Notes: generated by a model from the sequence alone, not told the origin. DNA of 64,000 nucleotides from Epiperipatus broadwayi (GCA_028023455.1 JAQFVV010012400.1:12717748-12781747), one strand, 5' to 3'. Shown: positions 12,101-24,149, counted from the stretch's first letter. Program-made: numbers and translations.

Positions 12101-15100
12101 TGTAAAGATGGAATTTCTCCCGCATATGCTAGAATTACTGTAAATATTTTAGAAAAAGCAGATAAAGAATTTAATTCCTGATAAAACTTATGTAATAAAA
12201 ACATTTTTATATGCTTAAGATTGTGCATCGATTCAAATTTGCTTAGTTAAAAAATTAAATTGCAGGCAAGAGTTTGCTGTTAAATGAAAGGAGACTTTGA
12301 TTCCTTTTGAGGCATAAAGGAACCAAGATGGAGTAATTCTCTATTATTTACTCGATATGTTTTTGTTGTAGGTAGTTACTGTGTTCTTACTAATATAATA
12401 AATACACATAGCCTGGCTTCTTAGCAACATACATCAACACTGTTCTTGAGTTAATTGGCTTCTGATTTTAACTGTATAGTTTTTATTTTCAATTGCTATT
12501 GTTTTCATGAATCATTATTAAAACATATTTACAATCAGGACAGACAGGATTAAATTATGGTCCTTATTATCAGAAGTCTGCAAAGTCAACAGTCAAGTGG
12601 CCAAAGTGCTAATAATCTGACAGTAGACACAAGGACTTACAATTAATTGTGGATTACTTTCACATTAAAAAAATAGGAATTGGGACAAAACTATCTGATA
12701 TTAAATGAGTCATTGTTCAAATTTATGAAACGAGAAATGAAAATTTAGAAGCAATTGATTTAAAAAGTGGACATTTTTTATTTATTATAAAGGTACAGAT
12801 TGTGTAAGTATTAGTGGCATGAGATTCATTATAAAACAAAGTAAACAGACTGTATAAATTATTGGTATATTAGACAAATTGTAAAGATTAATTATTCAGT
12901 TTAAAGAAAGATATCTAATACAGGTAATTCAGAGTGATACCCCACAACATCTCATTGTAAAGAAAAAGTAGACATTTTTTTCCAAAATGCTTTTAATCAT
13001 ACCAAATAACATTTTAAAATTGTTATGGGTAACTTCAGTGCTGGATTTGGAAAATAATTGAACGATAAAACTATTATAAATAAATTTGATTGTGACAGAA
13101 ATATTAGAAGACAGATTTGTGGAATTTGCAGAAAAATAAAAATGGTTTTTAGATTTTTAGCACATCGGTATGTGCAAATAGATTGTTTTTTTATATGTAA
13201 ATGGTAAACTTGAGGAAGACGGAATACAAAATGAGAAGATACTTTGTTGTGAAATGATAGTTATAGCTGTTGAAGAATAATAAAGAAAGATGACTTAGTC
13301 TTCAAATTTGGTTGATAGGAGCAAGGCATAAACAAGTTAAAATTACTGGAGCCTTTTAGAAGAATGGTATAAACTCTCTGTGGAGCAAACTTAGCACATA
13401 ATGAGTGTTCATCATGTTACTGTTGTTTGGACTGAGAAACCAATTTATACCTTAACTTGTATTTTTCATTTGTTCATTACTTGTTCATATATAAATGTTA
13501 ATTAAACAAAACCTTGTAATGTTTGTCAATTACATTTGCTGCCTGACTAGTTTCAAATAAATCTTCAGGCACAACAAGCTGGTGCAGATGACAGTTGAAT
13601 GCAGCAAAAATAGGAGTTTGGAAATGGTGGTGTTAAATTCTACTAATTTTCAATTTCCACATGAACATTACAGACTCATGAAAAAACTGTGCCCTATGCT
13701 GAGTATTATTTGCTGATTAATAAAATAAAAATAGTTTTAAAGTTTTCACAATTCATTATTTGGCATAAAAGGATTTGATGGGTAAACAGTTTATTAATAT
13801 AATAGTAATTCATGGCTCGAAAATTTCTTTCTGAACAGTAATTGGCATTGTGCATTACTATTTAAAATTGAAACAGGTATGCTTAACCTTAGATGCAGGA
13901 AAAGGCAAGTATTGGAATTTTTGTTGCTAACATATTATTTTTAGGCAGAAAACTAATGCTTGTAATCTTATCAACCTTAACAGATGGAAAACATAAATAA
14001 TTATTCTGTGAATTTATTGATATAAAATTTTGCTTTTTCTCTTATGTTTTTATATTAGCTGGTTCTAATATTATATAACATATATAAAAGGAAAAAGTCC
14101 TAAGAGCGTCATATATAGTCCCTGCAATCAATGATAAATTAGGCATAATATTCATATTTCTGCAAAAATAATATTTTCTTTTAAGTATTCAAATTTTCCA
14201 TATCTGAATTATCAGACAAAAGATACTTTAATCTTTTGGTATTTGAATGTTTACCGTTTATTTCTGAATCAAGTATATGAAGCAAGATAAACAAAAATAC
14301 TGATTACATCAGTTGTTTTCAGAGAATCATTCAACAATGTTACTTACTGTCATAATAAACTGTAACCAATATATAACAAGATATTAAATTTAAGACTAGA
14401 AATAATAGAATAGAGAATTACTATAACAAAATTTAATGCATTATAAAGTGAATAGAGAAATTTTAGACAGTAGTTAACTTAAATTATGATTTGAGATAGA
14501 GTTCATGAACAGACCAGAAGGTTGTGATTTACAGAGTAAAAAGGGTTACCAGTCCTTCCATGGCTCGCTCATTGATTCATAATGACAGAGTCCAGTTGAG
14601 TTTAGGAGACAATGTAGGTATGCACTTGATTTATGTGATTTTCATTTATGGATTAGTTTCCTTCTGTATTTCGGAAACTTATGATTGGTATTGAAAAGTT
14701 CTGTTTAGCAGCAACATTTTGAAGATTTGTGAAGAATTTTGGGGTCCAGCAATCAGATCCCCAAAGTTAGCCACGTACCATGCTGAAAATACTATTAAAA
14801 ATCAAAATTAAAAAAGATGTAGTTTCTGGTGGCAACTCCTCTTAATTTAATAGTAATGGATTTTTATAGAAACTTTTCCAGGGTTTTTACACTCTTTCCT
14901 ATGGTTTCCTGCCCATTCTGATTTTGATGCCTTAAGGCTAAAGCTTTTACATTATTACAAACCAAAATTTTCTCTAATTGATTTCCGATCCATTCCTCCA
15001 ATAAGACTTTCAAATCCATTAACTTTGAATTCATTTTCTATTTAGAAAATGAATTTGTAAAATCTGAACAAATGATTTTAATTTAGCATCATCCTTAAAG

Positions 15101-16596
15101 TTTTAACTTATTTTAACTAATTAATAAAAGATTCCCTATTGTCTTTGGGAAAGGACGATCTGAAAGCTTATTGAAGGAATGTAACTTTTAATCATATAAA
15201 TTTGAACAAAATGGTAAAATATGAAATAAAACATTCCGATGTAATAAAACTTTATAACAAATATATATTTAACTATTTACAAATATATATGTACAATCCA
15301 CATAATTGAAATATATATATTTCATGAATATTTTATCATGAGGTAATTAATAACATTAACAAATTTAAACATAAGATTATTAGCCTCAATAAATATTTAA
15401 ATAATAACCTGTTTTAACTGAAACTAACGTATATTGAAGATAGTATAAAGTCTCATTACACTCGGAAATATTCACTGTTAGTGACAGGGTTTGAACTAGG
15501 TTAAAGGTGGAATCTCATGAAGCTCGGATTGAACTTAGATCTGAATGCTTCATTATGAATAATCATTAAGCAATGTCTGATCAAGATATTCCCTGTATTT
15601 TCTATAATAAAATATTTTCCTCAAAGAGAATATTTCTGATATAATGTTTTTTCTATACTTTTCTTTTTATTATTGTATATAGTCATTTAAGTTATTGTAA
15701 AACTGAGCCATCATGAGTTCCTCATATTATTGATTATCTTTCTACATGAAAATTCTGTGTCTGTGATTCTTTAAATATACGCTCAGCAATTTTGACTCCC
15801 AATTTCCTTTTTTAGCTCAAGATCTGAGGAAAATTTGAAAACAATAATAGAGACAGATTTAGTAAACTGGTAACCCTTAGTTATGAACTTGGCTCAAAAC
15901 AGTAGAATCAGATATGAATAAAAAATTAAAACTGGATTTTGGATTGGAGTTTGACTTGGCAAGATTGTATATTTAGGTATTGTTTTTTAGAGATATTCTG
16001 GCTGTCACAGAAGTTGAAGTAAATGAGAAAAAATCTAAAAATGGCCAAATTCATTCATCTAGATTACCATACCTGGAAGATTACTCATTGATGCAATATA
16101 AGTAATTATATCATCAATAGTAATAATAATAGTACTAAAGGTATATATATTTTTCAAAGTAAAAAAATGGAACAAACTTTTCAAGACCTCATCAGAAATG
16201 AATACTGATAATAAAATCACTATCAAGATTTATACCTATTACAGATAGCAGTTATTACTGAAACTCTTTCTTCAGAGAAAAGAAATTTATTAAAATAGTT
16301 AAATGGATAACTTTTTAAGCAGCAAATTTTTTTTTGAAAGACATAAATATTTTTTCAATGTATTCTACTATCAGGTATCACATTTCAATAAAACAACTTA
16401 AATATTACTTGTCTCTCTCACAAAAACTGTGCTCAAGTTCATTATAAAATATTTTTTAGAAAATCATGTAACCTGACCAATCCGAAAAAAAAGTGTGATT
16501 TTATAATAGCAAATTTCATAATATCACATCAATGAAATTGAAAGATATTGATTTGACTTATGATTTGGCCATTGTGTCTCTAAAATTTTACTGAAG
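9166..16596. other. Long AT-rich non-coding stretch
   Basis: About 7.4 kb with no gene I can support. Slightly G+C-richer patches at 9480-9730, 10140-10260 and 10620-10740 may be decayed mobile elements, but no domain is readable. The 65-residue frame at 10413-10610 is Ser/Phe-rich with no recognised motif. Nothing else was seen. Confidence 0.55.
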
Positions 16597-17012
16597 AATT
16601 TTAATATAACTAATAATCAGCTTTTTAAAGCTAATGCACGTGCTTTAAGGATCTTAACAATAAATGAATATTCTCATTTTCCAATACAAGATAAAGTGTT
16701 TGTGAAAGAATAGAATGAATCCACCTATTCTTTCAACCCAAATGTTTAAGTATGGGCAAATCTTAAGTACTGGAAATAACATAGTAAAAGTAATTTAAAG
16801 TGATTGTTTAATATCTTCACGCTCTCATTTCCGGTACTTAAGATTTGCCCATACTTAAACGTTTGGGTTGAAAGAATAGGTGGATTCATTCTATTCTTTC
16901 ACAAAGACTTTATCTTGTATGGGAAAATGAGAGTATTCATTTATTGTTAAGATCCACAAAGCACATGTGTATTAGCTTAAAAAGCTGATTATTAGTTTAT
17001 TACAATTCAAAA
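16597..17012. repeat. Long inverted repeat (hairpin-forming)
   Basis: Two arms of roughly 180 bp, about 16597-16777 and 16827-17012, are reverse complements at about 93% with a ~49-bp spacer. Shared arm landmarks include AATCAGCTTTTTAA, AGATAAAG and TTAAGTATGGGCAAATCTTA. The spacer plus right arm is also found as a single, non-inverted copy at 18634-18890 and 45689-45945, so the hairpin probably arose by palindromic duplication of one arm. A transcript through it would fold into a long double-stranded RNA stem. Confidence 0.85.
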
Positions 17013-17807
17013 ACATTGTGCTATACAAAATAAATATCTCATTTACATATGAAGATTTTAAATAATTTTTTTCTAGAACTTTTATACTATAATGAAAAAT
17101 CTCATTTCTATATGGTAAATTAAGTAAAGTAATAATTCTATGTATTTAATATTACAGGAGAAAATATAAAACATTTTAAATGAAAATTGGTATTAAACAA
17201 GATATTTCTATCTTTTTTATATTTTTATTAAGATGCAATTACAGGTTTGATGGGAAATTTTTAATTTGCATTAATTAAAAGTAAAATAAAAAACTCCATC
17301 ATTTTTTATGTTGAATTTATAGTATGCTGATGATTGTATTATTTTTGTCAACAAAAGATAATCAATAGATAAAAGAATTTGGTTTAGTAATTACGTTTTT
17401 CATCACTGACTGATGAAAAAAATAATCAGCAACTTTTATCTTGAATGAATAATAATGGGAGAATTTAAGCCAATTGAAATAATATTGTAGTTTTTTAAAA
17501 TGGAAAAATTGTCATAAATGTTTAAATGTAGCATGGATTCCATTATAAAATAATTAACTGCAATAAAGTTAAAAGACATTTCATAATTTAAATAAGCAAA
17601 ATAATGAACTAATATGTTTATATGTAAAAGTATTGTGGTTCACAGATTGGTTTGTAAAACACATTTTTAGTACATTATTGTCTTTTTACCTGTTTTGGAG
17701 TTAAAATGGCCATATTTATTTGTGAATGGCTGCTATAGATGGCAGAATTAATTGTTTAAAAGCAAAAAATGAAAAGACTTTTTAATTTTTATTCAAATGT
17801 TTTAAAT
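17013..17807. other. AT-rich non-coding stretch
   Basis: No reading frame or repeat recognised beyond AT-rich simple sequence. Confidence 0.6.
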
Positions 17808-19687
17808 GAATTAAAAATAACTTAGTTAGCACTAAAAAATAATGAATTCATTTTAATGCTGACTTTTTAAAAGTAGATTATAAAACAACAGTGATATTAA
17901 AATTCTACATTTAGAATAATTATTTCTTCTCATGTTAGCTTCGGAATAGCCTTAGTTTTAGATATAAATTTAGCTAGGTCAAACTTGGTAATAAATTAAG
18001 TACTTATGTTGTATCCGTCCTGCAATTCAGGAGACATGCTATGCCTTTTCACATTTATGATAAATGTCTAACCTTATGATCACAGCAAATAAACCCTGCA
18101 ATCTCATCCAATAATGTGATAAATTTACACTTTCATTTATTGTCAACATTTTTTTCAGACAAGTTCTTCTCAAAAGATGTTCTACTTCAGTGCTGATTTC
18201 CATTTCCATTTTCTGATTGATGCTACATTTTTTTTAAACATTACAAAATGATGAACATTTGGAGTTTACCTGCTACTGAGATCAATGCAATCAGATATAT
18301 TTCCACTTCAGACAAGCAATAGCATTGTAAAGTTTGAGGATGTAATAATAAAATAGGCCACACAGTTTGTTATGATGAATTTAGCATTTTAAGTTTGTAC
18401 AAATTCCAGTGTACATGTTATTTGATCAGATAACAAAATTATAAAGTTATCAGCAGATGTGCATATGAAAGGCTGTAGCAGGTCTAATACATGAAAATCT
18501 AAATTTACATACATGAAAAGATTATATGCCAAATTAAAACATTTTAATAATAAATGTCTTATTTACATATGTTTAATTTAATAAGAATGACGTATCGTAA
18601 ATTCTAAAAATTTTGCAAGCGTCATTCATTCAGGCATAGTAAAAAGTAATTTAAAGTGATCGATTAACATCTTCAGCTCTCATTTCCAAATACTTAAGAT
18701 TTGCCCATACAGAAATGTTTGAGTCAAAAAGTTTGTAGATTCATCCTATCTTTTCACAAAGACTTTATCTTGTGTTTGGAAAGTGAGAATATTCATTTAT
18801 ATAGCTAAATCTACAAAGCGCATGTGCATTAGCATCTTGGCTTATTAATATTACAGTTTATAAAAACATCGCACTACATAAAATAAATGTCTTATTTAAT
18901 AATAAAATAAAATCTTACTTTTTACTAGGTATTACTCTGAAAGAAAAAATAAGATAATTTTTTCTTGTATAGTTTCATTTATTCATGATTTTAAAAAAAT
19001 TGAAATGTTTAAAAACTGTTTATCAACTAATTTTTTTTTTAAAAAAATATTAAGTTTTTTTAAATGTTGTTTATCAATTAATTAAAAGCGATTAGTTCTT
19101 TATCTCTGAAAAATGAAGTATGTTTTTCAAATTACTGTATAAATAGGATGTTTTTTTTTTTCAAGTAATTAAAAACAGCGACAAAAGTTGGGATTATCTC
19201 TGAAGTGTTGGTTGCCAAATCAATGTATAAATAGAATGTTTTTTTAAAAAAGAAGTACAATCTTTTTGTAAAAAGAAAATCAATGGATCAAGGCTTAATG
19301 CTTTCATTTCTAAAATAGTTATGTAATTACGTGGAAGATTGACATCAGGATCGTTTTTTTTTTAAAAAAATAGTGTGGGCAGTAAACTTCAGTAGAAGTT
19401 CAGCAGTCATGAGATGATCCACCAGGAGCTCAGTTTGGCACTCTGAAATTAACTTTTGTTTTCATATGTATAATAGTATGATGCTTATAAGGACCATGTG
19501 TCAAGATCTTTTTGAAATTTGAGCATTATTGAAAATATTCTTGGGAGAAAGCTTCAGCCAAAATCATGAATGTCTCAACCTGAATTAATCTAAATTGAGA
19601 ATAATTATTGAATTGGAATCAGGAGCTATAAAAACCAGTTAAATTGAACAATTGAAATGAAAATAATTATTAAATAAAAACCAGAAG
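17808..19687. repeat. Segmental duplication, copy A
   Basis: This block matches 44863-46744 in the same orientation. Similarity is lower on the left (roughly 92-93% over 17808-18235), higher in the middle and almost perfect to the right end. It contains Merlin-like terminal sequences (about 18028-18510) and the arm repeat also used in the 16.6-kb hairpin (18634-18890). The match ends abruptly within an A-rich tandem array, and at 19688 the ankyrin-gene block begins. No protein is encoded. Confidence 0.9.
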
Positions 19688-19929
19688 AGACAAAAAAATA
19701 AATATAGTATTTGCAATATTTAAAGAATTAATAATATTTAAGATAAAGTTTTTATTTATTTGTCTACAACTTTTACAGAAATTTTATTTCCAAATTATCA
19801 AGATTTACATGATATTCAATAGTTTCTCTTCCTCTTTCCTTCTTTATTTTTGCTTTTCTAATATATAACATATAATAACCACATTCCACTCTTTTTACAC
19901 TTTAAAGCAAAATATTTATTAATATTACA

Positions 19930-19959
19930 GTTTCGACCATTCCTAGCCATCTTTGTCAG
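19930..19959 (-). ncRNA. Degenerate hammerhead-like core in PLE terminal repeat
   Basis: On the minus strand CUGACAA (19953-19959; the consensus CUGANGA needs G at the sixth base) is followed by a weak stem GGCU/GGUC and then GAAAC (19930-19934) and a downstream GUA. The position next to the Penelope terminal repeat is where hammerheads occur in this element class. The changed core base and poor helix I predict that it is inactive. Confidence 0.35.
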
Positions 19960-20552
19960 ATCTACAAAAAATTAAACATTATATCAATACAAACATATTT
20001 CATATATATCTATTAAATTTTTACAATTTTACCAACTTAATTATTAACATCACTTTATATATAAAACTTACTATTATATAACTTTAAAATCTACTTTACT
20101 CTTTATTTCTATTCTTAATTATCATCACATTTATATTTATTCACCTTTTTCCTTTGCCATAATTTTATAAATTCAATGTAATATTTACAAAATCTTTCTT
20201 ATATTACTATATTCATATATTTAACCTTATTTAACATATTACTATATTCATAAATTTAATCTTATTTTACATTTCATCTATTATCTTAATTTTTAATTAT
20301 CTTATTCCATTCCTTAATTCCATTTTACCCATATTTTATTCCTGCTTCTTTATTTACTTGTTTTTTATAAAATTATTTTAATTCTTATACATATTTTTAT
20401 TTCTTACCTTATTATCTACTAAAACCCTCACTTTTCCACCATTTTCTTTCCTATCACACACTCTAATTTTTTTATCTATATACAGCTCTCTCTATTATCT
20501 ATTATACAAACTATTTATTTATTTTATTTCTTATTAGTTTTCACTGTTTATT

Positions 20553-21253
20553 TTATTTTACGATAGTTTTTAAACCATTTTCTCTATTAATATTTGGATT
20601 TATCTTCTTTATTAAAATTGCCTCCCTTATTTTTCTATCCCTCCTACTACTTGCATAACTTATCATTCTAATATTCTCTTTTTCTAGTTTATGACCTGTC
20701 TCCATAAAATGCATATATACCGGTGATCCTCTATCATATTTGTTGTTTTAACCTAGTATATATTGAATTTTTTGTCTCACCAACATATTTATTTGTAAAC
20801 TCTTTATCCTTACATTTTCTACATTCTATCTCATAAAACTCCATTTATATATTTCTTCTCCCTACTTATGTACCTATTATCTAAAATATCCATCACATTT
20901 TTCTTTCTTTTATTCACTACTTTATATTTAATATCATTTTTCAATTCTTTATTAATTTTTCTAATAATATTATTAATTCCCCTTACTATATTACTATAAT
21001 TAACTTTTATTTCTATGTATTCCTTCTTTTCTTTTCCCTTCATCCTTTCCCTTTTTTTATATAACTCTTTTATTTTTTTTATATTCTTTTTTATTACCTT
21101 TTCTGGATATTCATTTTTCTTAAAATCTTCCTTTATTCTATTTATTTCCTTATCATATTCCTCTCCTTCATCACAATAATATTTTGCTCTATATACCTTA
21201 GAACTTATAGCACTAATTTTATGCTTTATATCCATACCTTCCATTAAATTCAA
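20553..21253 (-). pseudogene. Penelope-like RT thumb and GIY-YIG endonuclease remnant
   Basis: The first frame (20831-21253, 140 residues) is Lys/Glu-rich. It contains the segment SSKVYRAKYYCDEGEEYDKE followed by KNEYP, matching the C-terminal thumb region of Penelope reverse transcriptases, where NGYP is typical. It ends at a stop, but the overlapping frame continues at once with a GIY-YIG-type nuclease: cysteine motif ECRKCKDKEF, then NKYVGET and SIYTRLK, and after another frameshift near 20740 the segments YMHFMETGHK, REAILIKKINPNINREN and GLKTI. In intact elements the reverse transcriptase primes at broken DNA ends and the nuclease nicks the target. Two frameshifts and the missing N-terminal half make this a dead copy. 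Confidence 0.8.
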
Positions 21254-21336
21254 AAATCAAAACTGTAATATTAATATTTTTTTTGCTTTAAAGTGTAAAA
21301 AGACTGGAATGTGGTTATTACATATTTACATGATAT

Positions 21337-21599
21337 ATCAAATATTATCTTGAATCTTTGCAAAATGAATCATAACTTTTAGGCTCTTGTTAATTAAACC
21401 AAATTTGTACTGCTTATAAAAATGCCAATATGCCATTGAAATTATCAATAATTGGTAAAAGTGTTATTTACATTCTTCAATCAGAAGTCATCCTAAGAAA
21501 AATTTCCAATTATCAATCATTTTAAAGCAAATATTGTTTATATCATTAAATACTAATTATAATAACATATAAAAAAGTATGATCTTTAAGCAACATTAT
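21337..21599. other. 3' flank of the ankyrin gene
   Basis: Homologous to about 58440-58694 in the second copy, with short indels. AT-rich and non-coding. It probably contains the 3' UTR and polyadenylation region of the minus-strand gene, but no single signal can be assigned with confidence. Confidence 0.5.
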
Positions 21600-24149
21600 T
21601 CATGTTATGGAAAAAATTGTTGTGTTTATTAATTCTTTTACTTTATTATTTGCAGTAGCTTTGTTAGTTAATAACAGAAGTGTGTTCAACCCATCTAATT
21701 CAAGAAGTTTAACGGAATATTTTTCAGGGTATGAATGCATGAGATTTGCTAATAGCCATGCACCACAAAGCTGAACTTGATAAGTTGTATCATTGGTGAG
21801 GAGATAAAAAATAGGCTTAAGAGAATTATATTGCACGTTGAGTGTTTCTGCAGGTGATGTATTATCTATTACATTTTCAACTTTTTGTAATATTGTATCT
21901 CTAGAAGGATTATTTACTATCCACGTATCAGGATTATCAGATAAAAGATTACCAAATAGTTTAATAATGTCATGTTTGCAAATATTTTCTAAATCAATGA
22001 CTTCCAACAATATAAGTAAAAAGGTTGGATCCAGCATTTTTTCTCTGAGACTCTCTACTTCGGATATATTACTCATTGTTACAATCATACTTAGCAAACA
22101 AGTTGTGTCTTGAGACAACAAATTATAACATGTAATAAAATAATTCACACATCCATAATTCATTACACTAATGCAATTGTCTGGATCTGTGACTGTCAGT
22201 GTAACCATTAATTCCCAAATATATTTAATCAAAGAATAAGAAAGTTGAAAACTTGAGCAAGAATCTAAATGTTTCATTAAAACAAAGGTAAATTTTGATT
22301 TTCCAACTCTTTTTTTAAAATTACTGTAAGAAAGTAATTTTTTTAATAATATAACACAGAAATCTTTGAATCCTTTATGTCTAGTCATTGATGCAATATT
22401 ATAAATCAAGAAAAGAATGATTTTTTCAAAGTTAATATTGTCACTAATATCAATGCAATAATTAAAAAGTAAATGAATAATATCTTCTTCTCCACAAATA
22501 TTAGCTAACATATGTAGTGATATAAGTTCATAAATGCCCTTAACATTAACATTGGAAATTAAATATGTTTTAAGAATTTTAATGTTACCAGTCAAAATTG
22601 CAATATGAAGATCTGACATGCTAAAACTGGAAAATATGTTAGGACCAGCATCATATTTTGGGAGACACTCATGAAAAGAAAATGATGTATTACACATCAT
22701 TGGTGTAAACCCCCACCTATTAATAGCATTAATCTTTGCTTCATATTTTAATAGTAGTTTTACTGCTTTTAGATGATTTTGAGAAACAGCAATATGGAGT
22801 GGTGTATTTCCATTCTCATCTATGGCATTTATATCATTTTCTTTTTGAAGAAGTTTTTCAATCTTCATTATTTGGTTTCTTTCACAAGCTTCATGTAATG
22901 ATGTTTCTTTTTTGCTTTGGTATAGTACATCAAGTTGATCACCTAATATAGACACTTCTGATTTAATAAATTCTTCTTGACTTTGAATTATTAATTTGTT
23001 TTCATCAATCTGTTTGTGATGTTCTCTCAACATTTTATTTGTATCATCAATAATTTTTTGTGAGTTTCTCAGTTTATCTTCTAGGTTGCCAAATTTGGTA
23101 TGCAAATCAAATTCTATGTCTTGGATTTCTTTTAGTTTAATACTTAGTATTTCTTCAGCATTCTTTTGATCTGTTTTTAGTTCTTGAATAGTTTGATTGA
23201 TTTTATTATATCTAGAGTCATTTTCTTTTCCTATGTCTATCATTTTCTCCATTTCTTCATTTTGCTGGAAAATAGATGTTTCACAATTTAATACCTCTTG
23301 CTTTAAGTATAAAATGAGCTTTTGATTTTCCTTGATGTATTTGTCTAATTTTTTATGTACCAGTGTATCTCTAAATTTAAGATCTTGCTTATAAGACTCT
23401 ATGTCATAATCCAATTTATTTGATTTATCTGGATTGTCAATAGTAGATTTAAACAAATATGATTCCTTTTTATTAGTATCTTCTTTCTGTACTTGTTTAT
23501 CTTCTCTATTATTTATTGTATTTTTCAAATCTTCTATCTCTTTTTCATATTGTTTTTTGATCAAATCAATTTCTAAAGTATTTTTATTGACAGAGCTTTT
23601 CCATTCCTCAGACTCTTTTTCATTTATCTGCATTTTTGATATCATGCTTTTTACATTATTTTTAAATTCTTCTAATTCTTTATCCTTGTTCTTTTGTTGA
23701 GTAATGGAGGATTCAAGTTTTCTTTCAAGTAATGTCATTTCCTTTTGTAATGTAAAGAATGCTGAGAAAATTTCACTAAATTTTATATTGTGTTTATTTA
23801 ATAGACAATAAAATTCTAATAATTCATTTCTCACTATTTCAGGTGCCAAAGTATTTTTTGAAGCAGTAATCAGTTGACTCTGTTCTTCTCCCACAGCACG
23901 TTTCACTTGTGTTTGTTCTTGTTCCACAACACTTTCTAAAAAATTGGTCACTTGACTCAGTTCTTGTTTAACAGTATTTTCTAAATTATTGGTCATTTGA
24001 CTCAGTTCTTGTTCCACAGGATTTTCTAAACAATTGGTCACTTGACTTGGTTCTTGTTCAACAGAATTTTCTAAAAGATTGGTCACTTTATTTTGTTCAT
24101 CTTCAACGTTTTCTGAAACAACAGCTACTGTACTCGAACCTCCCCCCAT
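21600..24149 (-). CDS. Coiled-coil/ankyrin/ARM-like repeat protein, single exon
   Basis: An 849-residue open frame without introns. Residues 1-6 (MGGGSS) fit the N-myristoylation consensus (Gly2, Ser6). Residues 21-83 are about four 15-residue repeats of the SQVTNxLENxVEQEL type. Residues 105-415 are a long charged coiled coil. Residues 416-572 hold about four to five ankyrin repeats, the clearest being NGNTPLHIAVSQNHLKAVKL (447-466) ahead of LLKYEAKINAINRWGFTP (467-484). Residues 573-849 are helical and resemble ARM/HEAT repeats (CGAWLLANL near 795, YPEKY near 807, LLELDGL near 815). That last block recalls the C-terminal ARM domain of ZYG11/ZER1 substrate receptors of Cullin-2 ligases; this is an impression, not an established match. 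The start is chosen because the ATG follows a stop and the broken duplicate begins at the same point. It is probably a protein-interaction scaffold; no enzyme motif was seen. The long uninterrupted frame beside a broken duplicate suggests, but does not prove, selection. Confidence 0.85.
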   Translation of the reverse strand: MGGGSSTVAVVSENVEDEQNKVTNLLENSVEQEPSQVTNCLENPVEQELSQMTNNLENTVKQELSQVTNFLESVVEQEQTQVKRAVGEEQSQLITASKNTLAPEIVRNELLEFYCLLNKHNIKFSEIFSAFFTLQKEMTLLERKLESSITQQKNKDKELEEFKNNVKSMISKMQINEKESEEWKSSVNKNTLEIDLIKKQYEKEIEDLKNTINNREDKQVQKEDTNKKESYLFKSTIDNPDKSNKLDYDIESYKQDLKFRDTLVHKKLDKYIKENQKLILYLKQEVLNCETSIFQQNEEMEKMIDIGKENDSRYNKINQTIQELKTDQKNAEEILSIKLKEIQDIEFDLHTKFGNLEDKLRNSQKIIDDTNKMLREHHKQIDENKLIIQSQEEFIKSEVSILGDQLDVLYQSKKETSLHEACERNQIMKIEKLLQKENDINAIDENGNTPLHIAVSQNHLKAVKLLLKYEAKINAINRWGFTPMMCNTSFSFHECLPKYDAGPNIFSSFSMSDLHIAILTGNIKILKTYLISNVNVKGIYELISLHMLANICGEEDIIHLLFNYCIDISDNINFEKIILFLIYNIASMTRHKGFKDFCVILLKKLLSYSNFKKRVGKSKFTFVLMKHLDSCSSFQLSYSLIKYIWELMVTLTVTDPDNCISVMNYGCVNYFITCYNLLSQDTTCLLSMIVTMSNISEVESLREKMLDPTFLLILLEVIDLENICKHDIIKLFGNLLSDNPDTWIVNNPSRDTILQKVENVIDNTSPAETLNVQYNSLKPIFYLLTNDTTYQVQLCGAWLLANLMHSYPEKYSVKLLELDGLNTLLLLTNKATANNKVKELINTTIFSIT
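23901..24089 (-). repeat. 45-bp coding minisatellite in the ankyrin gene
   Basis: About four tandem 45-bp units encode 15-residue repeats with the pattern S/N-Q-V-T-N-x-L-E-N-x-V-E-Q-E-x. The same array is kept at 60990-61178 in the broken copy, so it predates the duplication. In-frame unit length means copy-number change would not break the protein. Confidence 0.75.

Larger units (their letters stand above)
19816..21323 (-). mobile_element. Truncated Penelope-like element
   Basis: A 1508-bp insertion is bounded by the 13-bp target duplication ATTTACATGATAT (19803-19815 and 21324-21336). Comparison with the uninterrupted copy at about 58430 confirms the empty site. It has inverted terminal repeats of about 55 bp (around 19876-19932 and 21265-21323, sharing CTTTTTACACTTTAAAGCA), as expected for inverted Penelope pseudo-LTRs. 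On the minus strand it encodes the end of a reverse transcriptase (thumb) followed by a GIY-YIG endonuclease. Most of the reverse transcriptase is missing, so this copy is 5'-truncated or internally deleted. It inserted after the gene block duplicated. Confidence 0.8.

Noticed and set aside
17406-17430. CTGATGA near 17408
   Set aside because: Followed by an A-run; no GAAA at the right distance and no stem.
17808-19687. Helitron for the segmental duplication
   Set aside because: The ends do not show a TC start, a 3' hairpin followed by CTRR, and an A-T insertion site together.
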